A program made the translations under genes and the position numbers. Source: JBCBDX01 sp039815825 (lineage in GTDB: Bacteria > Pseudomonadota > Alphaproteobacteria > Rhizobiales > Rhizobiaceae). Taken from it: 64,000 nucleotides of DNA. The stretch covers positions 21,830 to 85,829 of the forward strand of contig JBCBYO010000012.1 of NCBI GenBank assembly GCA_039815825.1, read 5' to 3'. Below are positions 8,405 to 15,181 of this stretch, one piece after another (position 1 is the stretch's first letter; every line of letters starts with the position of its first letter). Below the pieces are notes generated by a model. That model ran no database searches. It saw nothing but the letters and a program-made list of their open reading frames with translations, and was not told where the DNA came from.

Positions 8405-9568
8405 ATGCCGATATTAAACCGTGCTGCTGAATTGCAAGATGAGGTCAAAGGGTGGCGTCGTCACCTGCATGAAAACCCGGAATTGATGTTTGACGTTCAC
8501 GAAACAGCCCGTTTCGTGGAGGGCAAGCTGCGTGAGTTTGGTGTTGATGAGATTGTTACCGGCATGGGCCGTACCGGCGTTGTCGCTGTCATCAAAGGCA
8601 AGCGAGGCCCAGGTGAAACCCTTGGACTGCGCGCTGACATGGATGCTTTGCCGATCAAGGAGACATCGGGCGTCCCACATACCTCCAAGGTTGAGGGCAA
8701 GATGCACGCTTGCGGTCATGACGGTCATACTGCGATGCTCTTGGGCGCCGCCAAATACCTAGCGGAGACCCGCAACTTCAACGGTACAGTTGTTGTCATT
8801 TTTCAACCTGCTGAAGAAGGTGGCGGTGGTGGGCGCGAGATGGTTCAGGACGGCTTGATGGACCGCTTCAAGATCGACCGCGTTTACGGCATGCACAACA
8901 TGCCTCAGATCCCGGTCGGCGAATTCACGATCAGGAGCGGCGCTTTTTTCGCTGCTACCGACCAGTTCGTGATTACAGTCAAAGGTAAGGGCGGTCATGC
9001 AGCGATGCCCAATGGCTGCATTGACCCGATTGTGATCGGTGCTCAAATCGTACAAGGCCTGCAAACAATTGCATCGCGCACCGTCGATCCGATCGGTTCA
9101 GTCGTTGTCTCCGTCACTCAATTCAATGCCGGTAAGGCGTTCAATGTGATTCCTGAAACGGCAAAGATCGCGGGGACTATCCGCACTTTGGATGCGGACA
9201 TTCGTGCGCAAGCAGAAGAACGCTTAAAAGCGATTTCCATCGGTATTGCAGAGACGTTCGGAGCGACGGCTGATATCCAATTTTGGCGCGGCTACCCGGT
9301 TACCGTCAATGATCCGGGTGAAACCGACACCGCGATAGACAATGCTTCGGCCATTGTAGGGCCCGAGAATGTGGGTCGCGATATTGAACCATTCATGGGT
9401 GGCGAAGATTTCGCTTACATGTTGGAACAACGCCCCGGATCGATGATTTTGATCGGTAATGGTGACAGCGCCGGCCTTCACCACCCGGCCTATGATTTCA
9501 ATGATGAGATCATCCCTTATGGCATAAGCTATTGGGCCAGCTTGGCAGAAAATAATCGTGCTAGCTGA
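8405..9568 (+). CDS. M20 family amidohydrolase (hippurate/N-acyl-amino acid hydrolase type)
   Basis: M20D enzymes hydrolyse N-acylated or amidated amino acids with two zinc ions. The protein shows WRRHLHENPELMFDVHETA at the N-terminus, the metal-binding GLRADMDALPI, then MHACGHDGHTAMLLG and FQPAEEGGGGGREM, and the late metal ligand region FMGGEDFAYMLE. The frame is open from a GTG at 8384, but I chose the ATG at 8405 because GGGAG lies 7 bases before it and the preceding residues are not conserved. Length (387 aa) is typical. The last 11 bases overlap the next gene, a GNAT acetyltransferase, so the two are probably cotranscribed. Substrate cannot be assigned. Confidence 0.93.
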   Translation: MPILNRAAELQDEVKGWRRHLHENPELMFDVHETARFVEGKLREFGVDEIVTGMGRTGVVAVIKGKRGPGETLGLRADMDALPIKETSGVPHTSKVEGKMHACGHDGHTAMLLGAAKYLAETRNFNGTVVVIFQPAEEGGGGGREMVQDGLMDRFKIDRVYGMHNMPQIPVGEFTIRSGAFFAATDQFVITVKGKGGHAAMPNGCIDPIVIGAQIVQGLQTIASRTVDPIGSVVVSVTQFNAGKAFNVIPETAKIAGTIRTLDADIRAQAEERLKAISIGIAETFGATADIQFWRGYPVTVNDPGETDTAIDNASAIVGPENVGRDIEPFMGGEDFAYMLEQRPGSMILIGNGDSAGLHHPAYDFNDEIIPYGISYWASLAENNRAS

Positions 9569-10082
9569 TGTCCAAATTCGTCCTTTTCAATCGGATGATC
9601 TAAATAATCTCGAAAAGCTCTACAAAGCCGCTTTTCCTGACGAAAATTTACTGCCGCTCGTGCGTGAGTTGGCTGAATCGTCCGACGTTGTGTGCGCCTG
9701 GATTGCGGAGTTAGCGGGTTCAATCGTTGGACATGTTGCGTTCACGCGTTGTGCGGTAGGCGCCAAAGAAGGGGTTTACCTGTTGGGCCCGCTTGCGGTT
9801 TCCCCGGACTATCAGCGTCGCGGCCTTGGGCAACGGTTGATAGAACTCGGCTTTGCTGAATTGCGCGAGCGGAGAGCTACGCTCGTTTGCGTGCTTGGCG
9901 ATCCAGCATATTATAGTCGTAGTGGATTTGGAGCGGAAGGTTTTGTGCAACCACCGTTCAAGCTGCCTTATGAATGGGATGGAGCATGGCAGTCCACTAC
10001 CTTGGACGAAAGGAAGGACAGCCTTTCGGGACAATTGGTGGTGCCGCCTGTGTGGAACAAAGCCGCTCTTTGGCAGCCCTAG
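9558..10082 (+). CDS. GNAT family N-acetyltransferase (YhbS-like)
   Basis: The 174-residue protein is a single GNAT domain. The acetyl-CoA pyrophosphate loop is seen at SPDYQRRGLGQRLIELG (Q/RxxGxG/A type), preceded by the beta-strand YLLGPLAVSP and followed by VCVLGDPAYYSRSGFGAEGF, a stretch typical of the YhbS subgroup. The start is a GTG that overlaps the end of the M20 hydrolase gene, consistent with translational coupling. The stop overlaps the stop of the convergent ArsR gene by four bases. The substrate is unknown. Pairing with an N-acyl-amino-acid hydrolase could mean acylation/deacylation of a related small molecule, but that is speculation. Confidence 0.87.
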   Translation: MLADVQIRPFQSDDLNNLEKLYKAAFPDENLLPLVRELAESSDVVCAWIAELAGSIVGHVAFTRCAVGAKEGVYLLGPLAVSPDYQRRGLGQRLIELGFAELRERRATLVCVLGDPAYYSRSGFGAEGFVQPPFKLPYEWDGAWQSTTLDERKDSLSGQLVVPPVWNKAALWQP

Positions 10083-10423
10083 TTTTTTGCTTCCACCCCA
10101 TCGGGGCAATATAGTTCTTTCAACACCGCAAGAACGGCCGTCACTTCATTGCCCTTGGGCGAATAGTAGATGGTTTGCGCGTCTCGGCGCGTCTCGACAA
10201 GCCCTGCTTCGCGTAGTTTTCGCAGATGATGAGACATGGTTGGTTGGGTGAGGCCGGCAAATTCGGCAAGCCTAACAACACTCCATTCTCTCTCTGCCAA
10301 GGCGCAGAGGATCCGTAGTCTCACCGGATTTGACAGCATTTCCATCAACCGCGCGGCCTCGTCGATCTTGGGCGCAAGCTGGTCAACTATACTGGTTTTA
10401 TATTCAGGGCCTTGTATATTCAT
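10079..10423 (-). CDS. ArsR-family repressor of BigR/SqrR persulfide-sensing type
   Basis: The winged-helix domain is plain: LSNPVRLRILCALAEREWSV, then the recognition helix GLTQPTMSHHLRKLREAGLV and the wing RRDAQTIYYSP. The protein lacks the metal-binding ELCVCDL motif of ArsR/SmtB but has exactly two cysteines, Cys40 and Cys106 from the ATG start, 66 residues apart. That spacing is the same as in BigR (Cys42/108) and SqrR (Cys41/107), which form a disulfide or tetrasulfide when exposed to sulfide and persulfide and then leave DNA. It is divergent from two YeeE/YedE genes, a common arrangement for BigR-like regulators. An upstream in-frame TTG at 10432 could start the protein three residues earlier. 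Function as persulfide sensor is inference from the cysteines and context. Confidence 0.87.
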   Translation of the reverse strand: MNIQGPEYKTSIVDQLAPKIDEAARLMEMLSNPVRLRILCALAEREWSVVRLAEFAGLTQPTMSHHLRKLREAGLVETRRDAQTIYYSPKGNEVTAVLAVLKELYCPDGVEAKN

Positions 10424-10436
10424 GATTGTCAATATA
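10415..10436. promoter_or_regulatory. Candidate operator for the ArsR/BigR-like repressor
   Basis: The short space between the divergent ArsR and YeeE/YedE genes holds an inverted repeat with arms TATATT and AATATA separated by 10 bases. Inside it is ATTC-N8-CAAT, one base away from the ATTC-N8-GAAT site I recall for SqrR. A TTGTAT (10412-10417) and a TATATG (10435-10440), 17 bases apart, could be the -35/-10 of the rightward transcript, which would place the operator across the promoter. The site also covers the start codon of the repressor gene. Binding is inferred, not shown. Confidence 0.55.
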
Positions 10437-10477
10437 TATGCCGGATCACGACGCAGCGCAAGTTGGAGAGAAAATCG

Positions 10478-10912
10478 ATGACCACTGAATTTACACCTTT
10501 TGCCTCTCTGGCCGGAGGTGTCTTGATCGGCTTGTCTGCCGTCTTGTTGATGCTCGTTCAGGGGCGGATCGCTGGCATGACCGGGATTTTTGCCGGGGTG
10601 TTACCAGGCGCTGGCAACAACGAGATCAGTTGGCGCTTCATATTCTTAGCGGGTGCAATCATTGCGCCTGCGCTGCTTTTGTTAGCCGGCGGAACAGTGC
10701 CGTTCGCTGTGCCTGTCTCAACCACTATGATGGTCGTTGGCGGCTTTATCGTGGGTCTTGGGGTGACTTTTGGTGCTGGTTGCACGAGCGGTCACGGGGT
10801 TTGTGGCATCGCGCGCTTTTCGCCGCGTTCCATCGTGGCGACTGCTGTTTTCATGATTGCAACCTTCATAACAGTCTATGTCGTGCGACACGTTATGGGC
10901 TTGGGAGTCTGA
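10478..10912 (+). CDS. YeeE/YedE family transporter, N-terminal half protein
   Basis: This 144-residue membrane protein is the first of a split YeeE/YedE (DUF395, Sulf_transp) pair. Hydrophobic helices alternate with the family signature GAGCTSGHGVCGIARFSPRS, which contains the cysteine thought to contact the sulfur substrate. Full-length relatives such as the thiosulfate importer TsuA/YeeE carry two such halves in one chain; here the second half is encoded by the next gene four bases on. The frame is open upstream to 10412, but the ATG at 10478 with GGAGAG 7 bases before it is the evident start. Control by the adjacent BigR-like repressor suggests a role in moving thiosulfate, sulfide or persulfide-derived sulfur. 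The actual substrate is unknown. Confidence 0.9.
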   Translation: MTTEFTPFASLAGGVLIGLSAVLLMLVQGRIAGMTGIFAGVLPGAGNNEISWRFIFLAGAIIAPALLLLAGGTVPFAVPVSTTMMVVGGFIVGLGVTFGAGCTSGHGVCGIARFSPRSIVATAVFMIATFITVYVVRHVMGLGV

Positions 10913-10916
10913 TGTG

Positions 10917-11351
10917 ATGAAGCATTTTCTCACGCTTCTTGCCGGTGCGTTGTTTGGTCTAGGCATAGCTATTTCCGGTATGGCTAACCCTGCCAAGGTC
11001 GTGAACTTCTTTGACATTGCAGGGACTTGGGATCCGAGCCTGATTTTTGTAATGGGTGGCGCACTGCTAACCACCATGATCGGCTATCGTTTTGTATTCG
11101 GTGCTCGATCAACGCCTTTATTTGCGCCGAAATACTATCTTCCGACGAGGCGTGACATTGATCCGCAACTGGTGGGTGGTTCAGCACTTTTCGGTGTTGG
11201 CTGGGGCATAAGCGGCTTTTGCCCAGGTGGCGCGATACCGGCTTTAGGTCTCGGCTATTGGGAAGTTCCAGTTTTCGTTGTATCGATGGCAATCGGTATT
11301 ATCGTTGCGCGAACCATCTTACATAATCGTTCTTCGGTCGCACCGGCCTGA
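10917..11351 (+). CDS. YeeE/YedE family transporter, C-terminal half protein (DUF6691-like)
   Basis: This is the partner half of the split YeeE/YedE transporter. It begins MKHFLTLLAGALFGLGIAIS with a GMANPAKVVNFFDIAG segment, typical of the second subgroup, and ends with GVGWGISGFCPGGAIPALG, whose cysteine corresponds to the second conserved Cys of fused family members. Four hydrophobic helices are apparent in 144 residues. Its ATG is four bases after the stop of the first half, with an alternative GTG at 10914, so the two should be made in equal amounts and assemble together. I read an upstream ATG at 10878 in the same frame as internal to the previous gene and not the true start. It is convergent with the TetR gene. 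Confidence 0.9.
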   Translation: MKHFLTLLAGALFGLGIAISGMANPAKVVNFFDIAGTWDPSLIFVMGGALLTTMIGYRFVFGARSTPLFAPKYYLPTRRDIDPQLVGGSALFGVGWGISGFCPGGAIPALGLGYWEVPVFVVSMAIGIIVARTILHNRSSVAPA

Positions 11352-11359
11352 TTTTGGCT

Positions 11360-11941
11360 TCAGCCAGCCTTAACGTCAGGCTTTTGACCTGCGGTGGCAG
11401 CGATCATTGCTTTTACCGTTTCGAACATCTCTTTAAGGTGTGCTGCATCGACAGCTTCGCGTTTCATTTGGGTGAACGTGCCTTTCAACAGCTCTGCCAG
11501 CGAAGCCGCTGAAACACCATTGGCAGCCATTTCCGCTTCAAACGGTGCCAAAACAGTTCTTATCGTTGTTCGGTAGAGCGCCTTAATTTCTGCCCGGCGA
11601 TCGGCCGACAGCCTTTCCTCGGCCTCTAAAACTTCTTCCAGATGCGGCAGTGTTTGCATCGCCTCGTATGGTTTATCGACCAGATGTCGGTATAAAATAT
11701 CAAGGCGCGGCGACAGGCCAAGAACTGTAGCACATTCGCGCTCTACTGCTGCGCGCGCTTCTCCAGCGTAATGGAGGAATGCCATGAATATGAGGTCTTC
11801 TTTGCTTTCAAAAGCGTTGTAGACCGTTTGGCGGGCAACACCGGCAGCGATGGCCACTTCTGCCATAGATGTTTTTCCCACTCCGTAGTGCGCGAAAAGA
11901 CCAAATGCCGCTTCAATAATTTTAACATCGCGCTCTAGCAT
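11360..11941 (-). CDS. TetR/AcrR family transcriptional regulator
   Basis: The N-terminal helix-turn-helix is typical: IIEAAFGLFAHYGVGKTSMAEVAIAAGVARQTVYNAFESKEDL (about residues 7-50, tyrosine and phenylalanine of the YxxFxxKEDL end included). The ligand-binding C-terminal half (50-193) is alpha-helical, alanine- and glutamate-rich and not assignable to a known ligand class. The gene lies alone between the convergent YeeE/YedE gene and the two-component pair, so its target may be its own promoter or a remote locus. The 76 bases upstream contain two TGTACA elements that could serve as operator. No enzyme or efflux gene adjoins it on the same transcript. Confidence 0.9.
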   Translation of the reverse strand: MLERDVKIIEAAFGLFAHYGVGKTSMAEVAIAAGVARQTVYNAFESKEDLIFMAFLHYAGEARAAVERECATVLGLSPRLDILYRHLVDKPYEAMQTLPHLEEVLEAEERLSADRRAEIKALYRTTIRTVLAPFEAEMAANGVSAASLAELLKGTFTQMKREAVDAAHLKEMFETVKAMIAATAGQKPDVKAG

Positions 11942-11988
11942 TCGACCGGGTTAGACAAAGGTCAGGAACTTGTCAAACTCACTTCGAC

Positions 11989-12018
11989 ATGTGTACAAAG
12001 AAGATATGAATGTACATT
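11989..12018. promoter_or_regulatory. Candidate TetR-type operator (paired TGTACA elements)
   Basis: Upstream of the TetR gene lie GTGTACA (about 11992-11998) and, 12 bases on, the perfect 10-base palindrome AATGTACATT (12009-12018), which overlaps the stop codon of the sensor kinase gene. Together they form an imperfect dyad of a size suited to a TetR dimer or pair of dimers. The location 50-75 bases before the regulator's start fits autoregulation. This is pattern inference only. Confidence 0.4.
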
Positions 12019-13307
12019 TACCGAGGCAACGTTATGCGCGCACGGAACCCATCTTGTGATTTGTGAAACTCCAAGGTCCCGTCGTTTGCCCGCGCCGCTT
12101 CCTGCGTGATGGCCAATCCGAGACCTGTCCCGCTGCCAGAGCGCGCCTTGTTTCCACGCGCAAAAGGACGAACGAGCGAAGCGACTTCGTCTTCAGCTAG
12201 GCCCTCGCCTCCGTCAATTACGTCAATGTAGATCTGATCGGCGAGTGAACCTGCGGTCACGACAACTGGTTTCTCACCATAGTCGGCCGCGTTTTTAATC
12301 AGGTTTGTCACTGCTCGAACCAGCGCATTGCGCTTTGCAAGGGCGTGTATCTCTTCGTCGATTTGTATCTGGATATCACCGTCCAGTATAGTGTTGTCGG
12401 CGGCATCCTGAACGATATTAGCTATGGAAACTTTTTGCTTTTCTTCGGCTTCGAAACCACGCGCATACACCAAAAACTGCGCAAGCATCGCGTCGATACG
12501 ATTGATTTGCGCAACCGCGCCCTCCAGCAATTCCGGTTCCACATCGCGGAAAAGCGCCATGGATAGCCTAAGCTTGGTCAAAGGCGTGCGCAAATCATGA
12601 CTGACACCTGCCAGTAAGAGCGCTCTGTCGACTTCCGATTGGCGCAGCCGTTCGGAGGCTTCGTTCAATGCCCTTGCAACAGCGGCAACCTCTCGCGGTC
12701 CGGCTTCGTCTAGTTTAGGTGCGAGGGAAGGGGTGCTAAATCCGCCCAAATGGCTTTCCAGTGCGCGCAGTGGGCGGGCGATGCGTCGCTGAAACGTGAC
12801 GCCGCCAATCAGGGCGGCCATGGTCGCGAGGCACATTGCCATTAATGGAAGATAGCCGGAGCCGATCCACGATGCCGAGATTGGGATTGTCAACCAGCCG
12901 TTTCCGGCGGCGTCAGTCAAAGGCATCCAGATGTTATTCTCCGCGTCGACAAAAATCTGATCAGACGGGATATGAACATTTCGTACGATGAGGGCGTCGC
13001 GTAAGCTCAGAGCGACGAAATCCGGTGCAAGTGAAGCCGGCGGCGGGGGACCAGGTTGAATTGAAATCGGGAAATCCATATCTGCACTGGCCGAATGGAT
13101 TAATTCAACCCACTCTGAATAGCTCGACCGTTCGATCGTTGTCGTCACCAACGCGATCAAACCGGCGAAGTTTGTTGCTCCGCGTTCCATCTGGGGGTTT
13201 AGGACAAAGATGAACATCAGAGTTGATGTCAGCGCCATTGTCGCCACGATCGATGTTATGAGCACGGCAACACTTTGCTTCAGGAGCGTATCAAGCATTG
13301 TCTCCAA
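12018..13307 (-). CDS. EnvZ-like sensor histidine kinase
   Basis: The 429-residue kinase has a first membrane helix at about 12-34, a periplasmic sensor of about 120 residues and a second helix at about 155-178. A HAMP segment (RRIARPLRALESHLGGF onward) is followed by the dimerisation helix with the phospho-accepting His in LAGVSHDLRTPLTKLRLSM. ATP-binding boxes are all present: N box NLIKNAADYG, G1 DGGEGL, F/G2 RPFARGNKARSGSGTGLGLAI. The order and the H-box wording match the OmpR/EnvZ class. The start codon overlaps the upstream response-regulator gene by 17 bases, so they are translated together. The signal detected cannot be told from the periplasmic sequence. Confidence 0.95.
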   Translation of the reverse strand: METMLDTLLKQSVAVLITSIVATMALTSTLMFIFVLNPQMERGATNFAGLIALVTTTIERSSYSEWVELIHSASADMDFPISIQPGPPPPASLAPDFVALSLRDALIVRNVHIPSDQIFVDAENNIWMPLTDAAGNGWLTIPISASWIGSGYLPLMAMCLATMAALIGGVTFQRRIARPLRALESHLGGFSTPSLAPKLDEAGPREVAAVARALNEASERLRQSEVDRALLLAGVSHDLRTPLTKLRLSMALFRDVEPELLEGAVAQINRIDAMLAQFLVYARGFEAEEKQKVSIANIVQDAADNTILDGDIQIQIDEEIHALAKRNALVRAVTNLIKNAADYGEKPVVVTAGSLADQIYIDVIDGGEGLAEDEVASLVRPFARGNKARSGSGTGLGLAITQEAARANDGTLEFHKSQDGFRARITLPR

Positions 13308-13998
13308 CCATCATGTAACCCGTTCCCCAAATGGTTTTGATGAGTTTGGGCGCTTCTCCATCATCACCTATAGCCTTTCGAAGGCGCGCGACTTGCACGT
13401 CAATCGCGCGGTCGGTAACGGCAAAATCATGCCCGTGGACGCGATCAATAATCTGTGCGCGCGTGAGTGGTCTGCCGCGGCTTTGTAGTAGCACCGACAA
13501 AAGACTAAATTCGCGGCTCGATAGTAGGAGCGGTGTGCCATCACGCTTGGCGACCATTGTCGAGAAGTTCACTTCCAACGGGCCGATATTTACGGTCTGA
13601 TCGTTCTGAAGAGGGCTCGTGTTGCGGGTACGCCTGCGTACGGCATTAAGCCGTGCAACGAGCTCACGTGGCTCAAACGGCTTTGCCAGATAATCATCTG
13701 CCCCCGACTCCAGCCCAATGATTTTGTCTATAGGATCGCCTTTGGCGGTGAGCATTATGATAGGGATTTGCTCTCCGTCTACGCGTAGGCGACGGCAAAT
13801 GGACAAACCGTCCTCTTCGGGCATCATCAAATCAAGAATGATAATGTCCGCAGGATTGCGTGCCAATTCCCGCCGCATGCTCGACCCGCTTTCAACCGCA
13901 CGCGTTTCAAATCCATGCTCCGTTAAAAAACGACGAAGCAACGCGCGTAGTTCTGGGTCGTCGTCGACGACAAGTACTCTGTCAGCTTGTTTATTCAT
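13291..13998 (-). CDS. OmpR-family response regulator
   Basis: Residues 1-120 form a receiver domain with the acidic pair in VVDDDPELRALL, the phosphorylated Asp in IIILDLMMPEEDG, the Thr of IIMLTAKGDP and the Lys of DDYLAKPFEPREL. Residues 140-235 form a winged-helix DNA-binding domain ending RKAIGDDGEAPKLIKTIWGTGYMM, the OmpR/PhoB signature. The gene precedes and overlaps the kinase gene, giving a two-gene operon. A 16-base perfect palindrome lies 32 bases before the start codon and may be involved in its control. Regulon unknown; similarity to OmpR suggests envelope or osmotic control, but no target is adjacent other than the divergent EF-hand gene. Confidence 0.95.
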   Translation of the reverse strand: MNKQADRVLVVDDDPELRALLRRFLTEHGFETRAVESGSSMRRELARNPADIIILDLMMPEEDGLSICRRLRVDGEQIPIIMLTAKGDPIDKIIGLESGADDYLAKPFEPRELVARLNAVRRRTRNTSPLQNDQTVNIGPLEVNFSTMVAKRDGTPLLLSSREFSLLSVLLQSRGRPLTRAQIIDRVHGHDFAVTDRAIDVQVARLRKAIGDDGEAPKLIKTIWGTGYMMVGDNA

Positions 13999-14029
13999 GT
14001 TTTCATTGTCTCACACACTGCATCTGCCC

Positions 14030-14045
14030 GCATTTTTTAAAATGC
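14030..14045. promoter_or_regulatory. Perfect 16-base palindrome upstream of the OmpR-type regulator
   Basis: GCATTTT-TT-AAAATGC is a perfect inverted repeat in the 208-base divergent region between the response regulator and the EF-hand gene. Just beyond it (14048-14068) the minus strand reads ATATTGT twice, 14 bases apart. The position suggests an operator or promoter element for one or both genes; the transcribed form would also be a hairpin. No further assignment is possible. Confidence 0.4.
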
Positions 14046-14206
14046 TACAATATATTACACACAATATGCCCGGTAATACCTTGTCGCACTTGCGTTGAAA
14101 TCAGCAACATTCTTGGCGTCTTTGTCTGTGACAACTGAAGTCATCAAATAATACGTTCGCGTACTAGCGTTGAGCATCGGCGGACCGGCCGAGCGAAGGA
14201 AAAGAG

Positions 14207-14521
14207 ATGAAACAAAATATTGGGAACAGTCTATTTGTTGCGTCCGTCTCGTCTGCGCTTTTTGCAACATTAACTGTCGCTCACGCAGATCAAGCGTCAG
14301 ATTTTTTGGCGATGGAGAACTACATTCAGGCAGACGTCGACGGTGACACGATGCTAACACTTGATGAGTTCACCAACTTTATTGACTTGAACGCCAATGA
14401 CGGTCTGGGTCGCGCTGGGATGATCAGAGACCGCGGCATGCATGGCTTTGCTTTTCGCCGTGTTGACGCCAATTCCGATGGGCTGATTGCGCCCGATGAG
14501 ATGTCTGCAATGGCACGTTAG
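14207..14521 (+). CDS. Secreted EF-hand calcium-binding protein
   Basis: A signal peptide spans about residues 1-27 (hydrophobic core FVASVSSALFATLTVAHA, cleavage near AHA-DQ). The remaining 77 residues hold two canonical EF-hand loops: DVDGDTMLTLDE and DANSDGLIAPDE, each with Asp/Asn at positions 1, 3 and 5 and Glu at 12. The second loop has the usual Gly at 6, while the first has Thr there. The linker carries a GMHGFAFRRVD segment joining the two helices. Proteins of this shape in alphaproteobacteria are periplasmic calcium buffers or sensors without defined partners. The start has a good ribosome site (AAGGAAAAGAG). It is divergent from the OmpR-type regulator gene, and a strong terminator follows. 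Confidence 0.88.
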   Translation: MKQNIGNSLFVASVSSALFATLTVAHADQASDFLAMENYIQADVDGDTMLTLDEFTNFIDLNANDGLGRAGMIRDRGMHGFAFRRVDANSDGLIAPDEMSAMAR

Positions 14522-14532
14522 ATCCCCCGTCC

Positions 14533-14552
14533 ATCAGGTACTTGTACCTGAT
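14533..14552 (+). other. Perfect 8-bp hairpin after the EF-hand gene
   Basis: Eleven bases after the stop codon the sequence ATCAGGTA-CTTG-TACCTGAT folds into an eight-base-pair stem with a four-base CTTG loop. It is not followed by a T run, so it is not itself an intrinsic terminator; one follows 14 bases later. It may protect the mRNA 3' end or be a protein-binding dyad. Confidence 0.6.
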
Positions 14553-14566
14553 AGTGTATTGCAGAT

Positions 14567-14601
14567 GGCCTGCCCTAGTCTCCAAGGGCAGGCCTTTTTT
14601 T
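14567..14601 (+). terminator. Rho-independent terminator after the EF-hand gene
   Basis: GGCCTGCCCT (14567-14576) pairs perfectly with AGGGCAGGCC (14585-14594) across an 8-base loop, and seven T residues follow at 14595-14601. The ten-pair GC-rich stem plus U tract is a textbook intrinsic terminator and separates the EF-hand gene from the AT-rich cluster. Confidence 0.93.
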
Positions 14602-14722
14602 CTATCATGACAGAATAAATTACAATGCAACAGTTTGTAGCAATTAAGCATTCGCAGAAATAATATTGAAATAAAGATATATTATTAAAATGATAAATTA
14701 ATTATTTAAAGGATCATGTGCC

Positions 14723-15130
14723 ATGAATAGATTAAATATTGTTGCGTTATGCTCTATTTTATGTGCGATTAATTTAGATGTAGATAGTTCTGTCGCTGGT
14801 GTTATACAGGCCGATGTTTCGTTGAGCCCATCATCTAGTTATTTTTACCAGATAGAGGCTATCGACGTGCACTTAAAAAGGCATGCAAGGAACCGCGTCG
14901 TACGTGGGCCTTTACCACTACCTGTTTTGCCTAATACGACTTTCACAGTTGATGGTGCCAACGGCTCGGCGTCGGGAACGCGAACCGTTACAGGTACCGA
15001 TGATGGTAAGTACAGCGTCGAGGGTACGCGTACTATTACAAACGAAAATAGAGGCGTAACCTGCAGTAGAAGCGGATCTTTTGTGACTGGAAGCGGTGAG
15101 GCAAATTTTACAAGGTCATGTACAGACTAG
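14723..15130 (+). CDS. Putative secreted protein, not recognised
   Basis: I do not recognise this 135-residue protein. The first 25 residues are hydrophobic (IVALCSILCAI, then DSSVAG), compatible with a signal peptide. The middle has a basic patch HLKRHARNRVV and a proline run RGPLPLPVLP. The C-terminal half is beta-rich with an internal duplication, ASGTRTVTGTDDG and VEGTRTITNENRG, then two cysteines in CSRSGSF and FTRSC that could form a disulfide. Base composition is strongly AT-rich with codons such as TTA, ATA and AAT, unlike neighbouring genes. The 80 bases before it are almost all A and T. AAAGGATC upstream is the likely ribosome site. It may be a recent arrival. Confidence 0.6.
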   Translation: MNRLNIVALCSILCAINLDVDSSVAGVIQADVSLSPSSSYFYQIEAIDVHLKRHARNRVVRGPLPLPVLPNTTFTVDGANGSASGTRTVTGTDDGKYSVEGTRTITNENRGVTCSRSGSFVTGSGEANFTRSCTD

Positions 15131-15181
15131 TATAATTTGAATACAAAAAAAGTCTATAATTACGAGTAGGAGTGACTGAAT

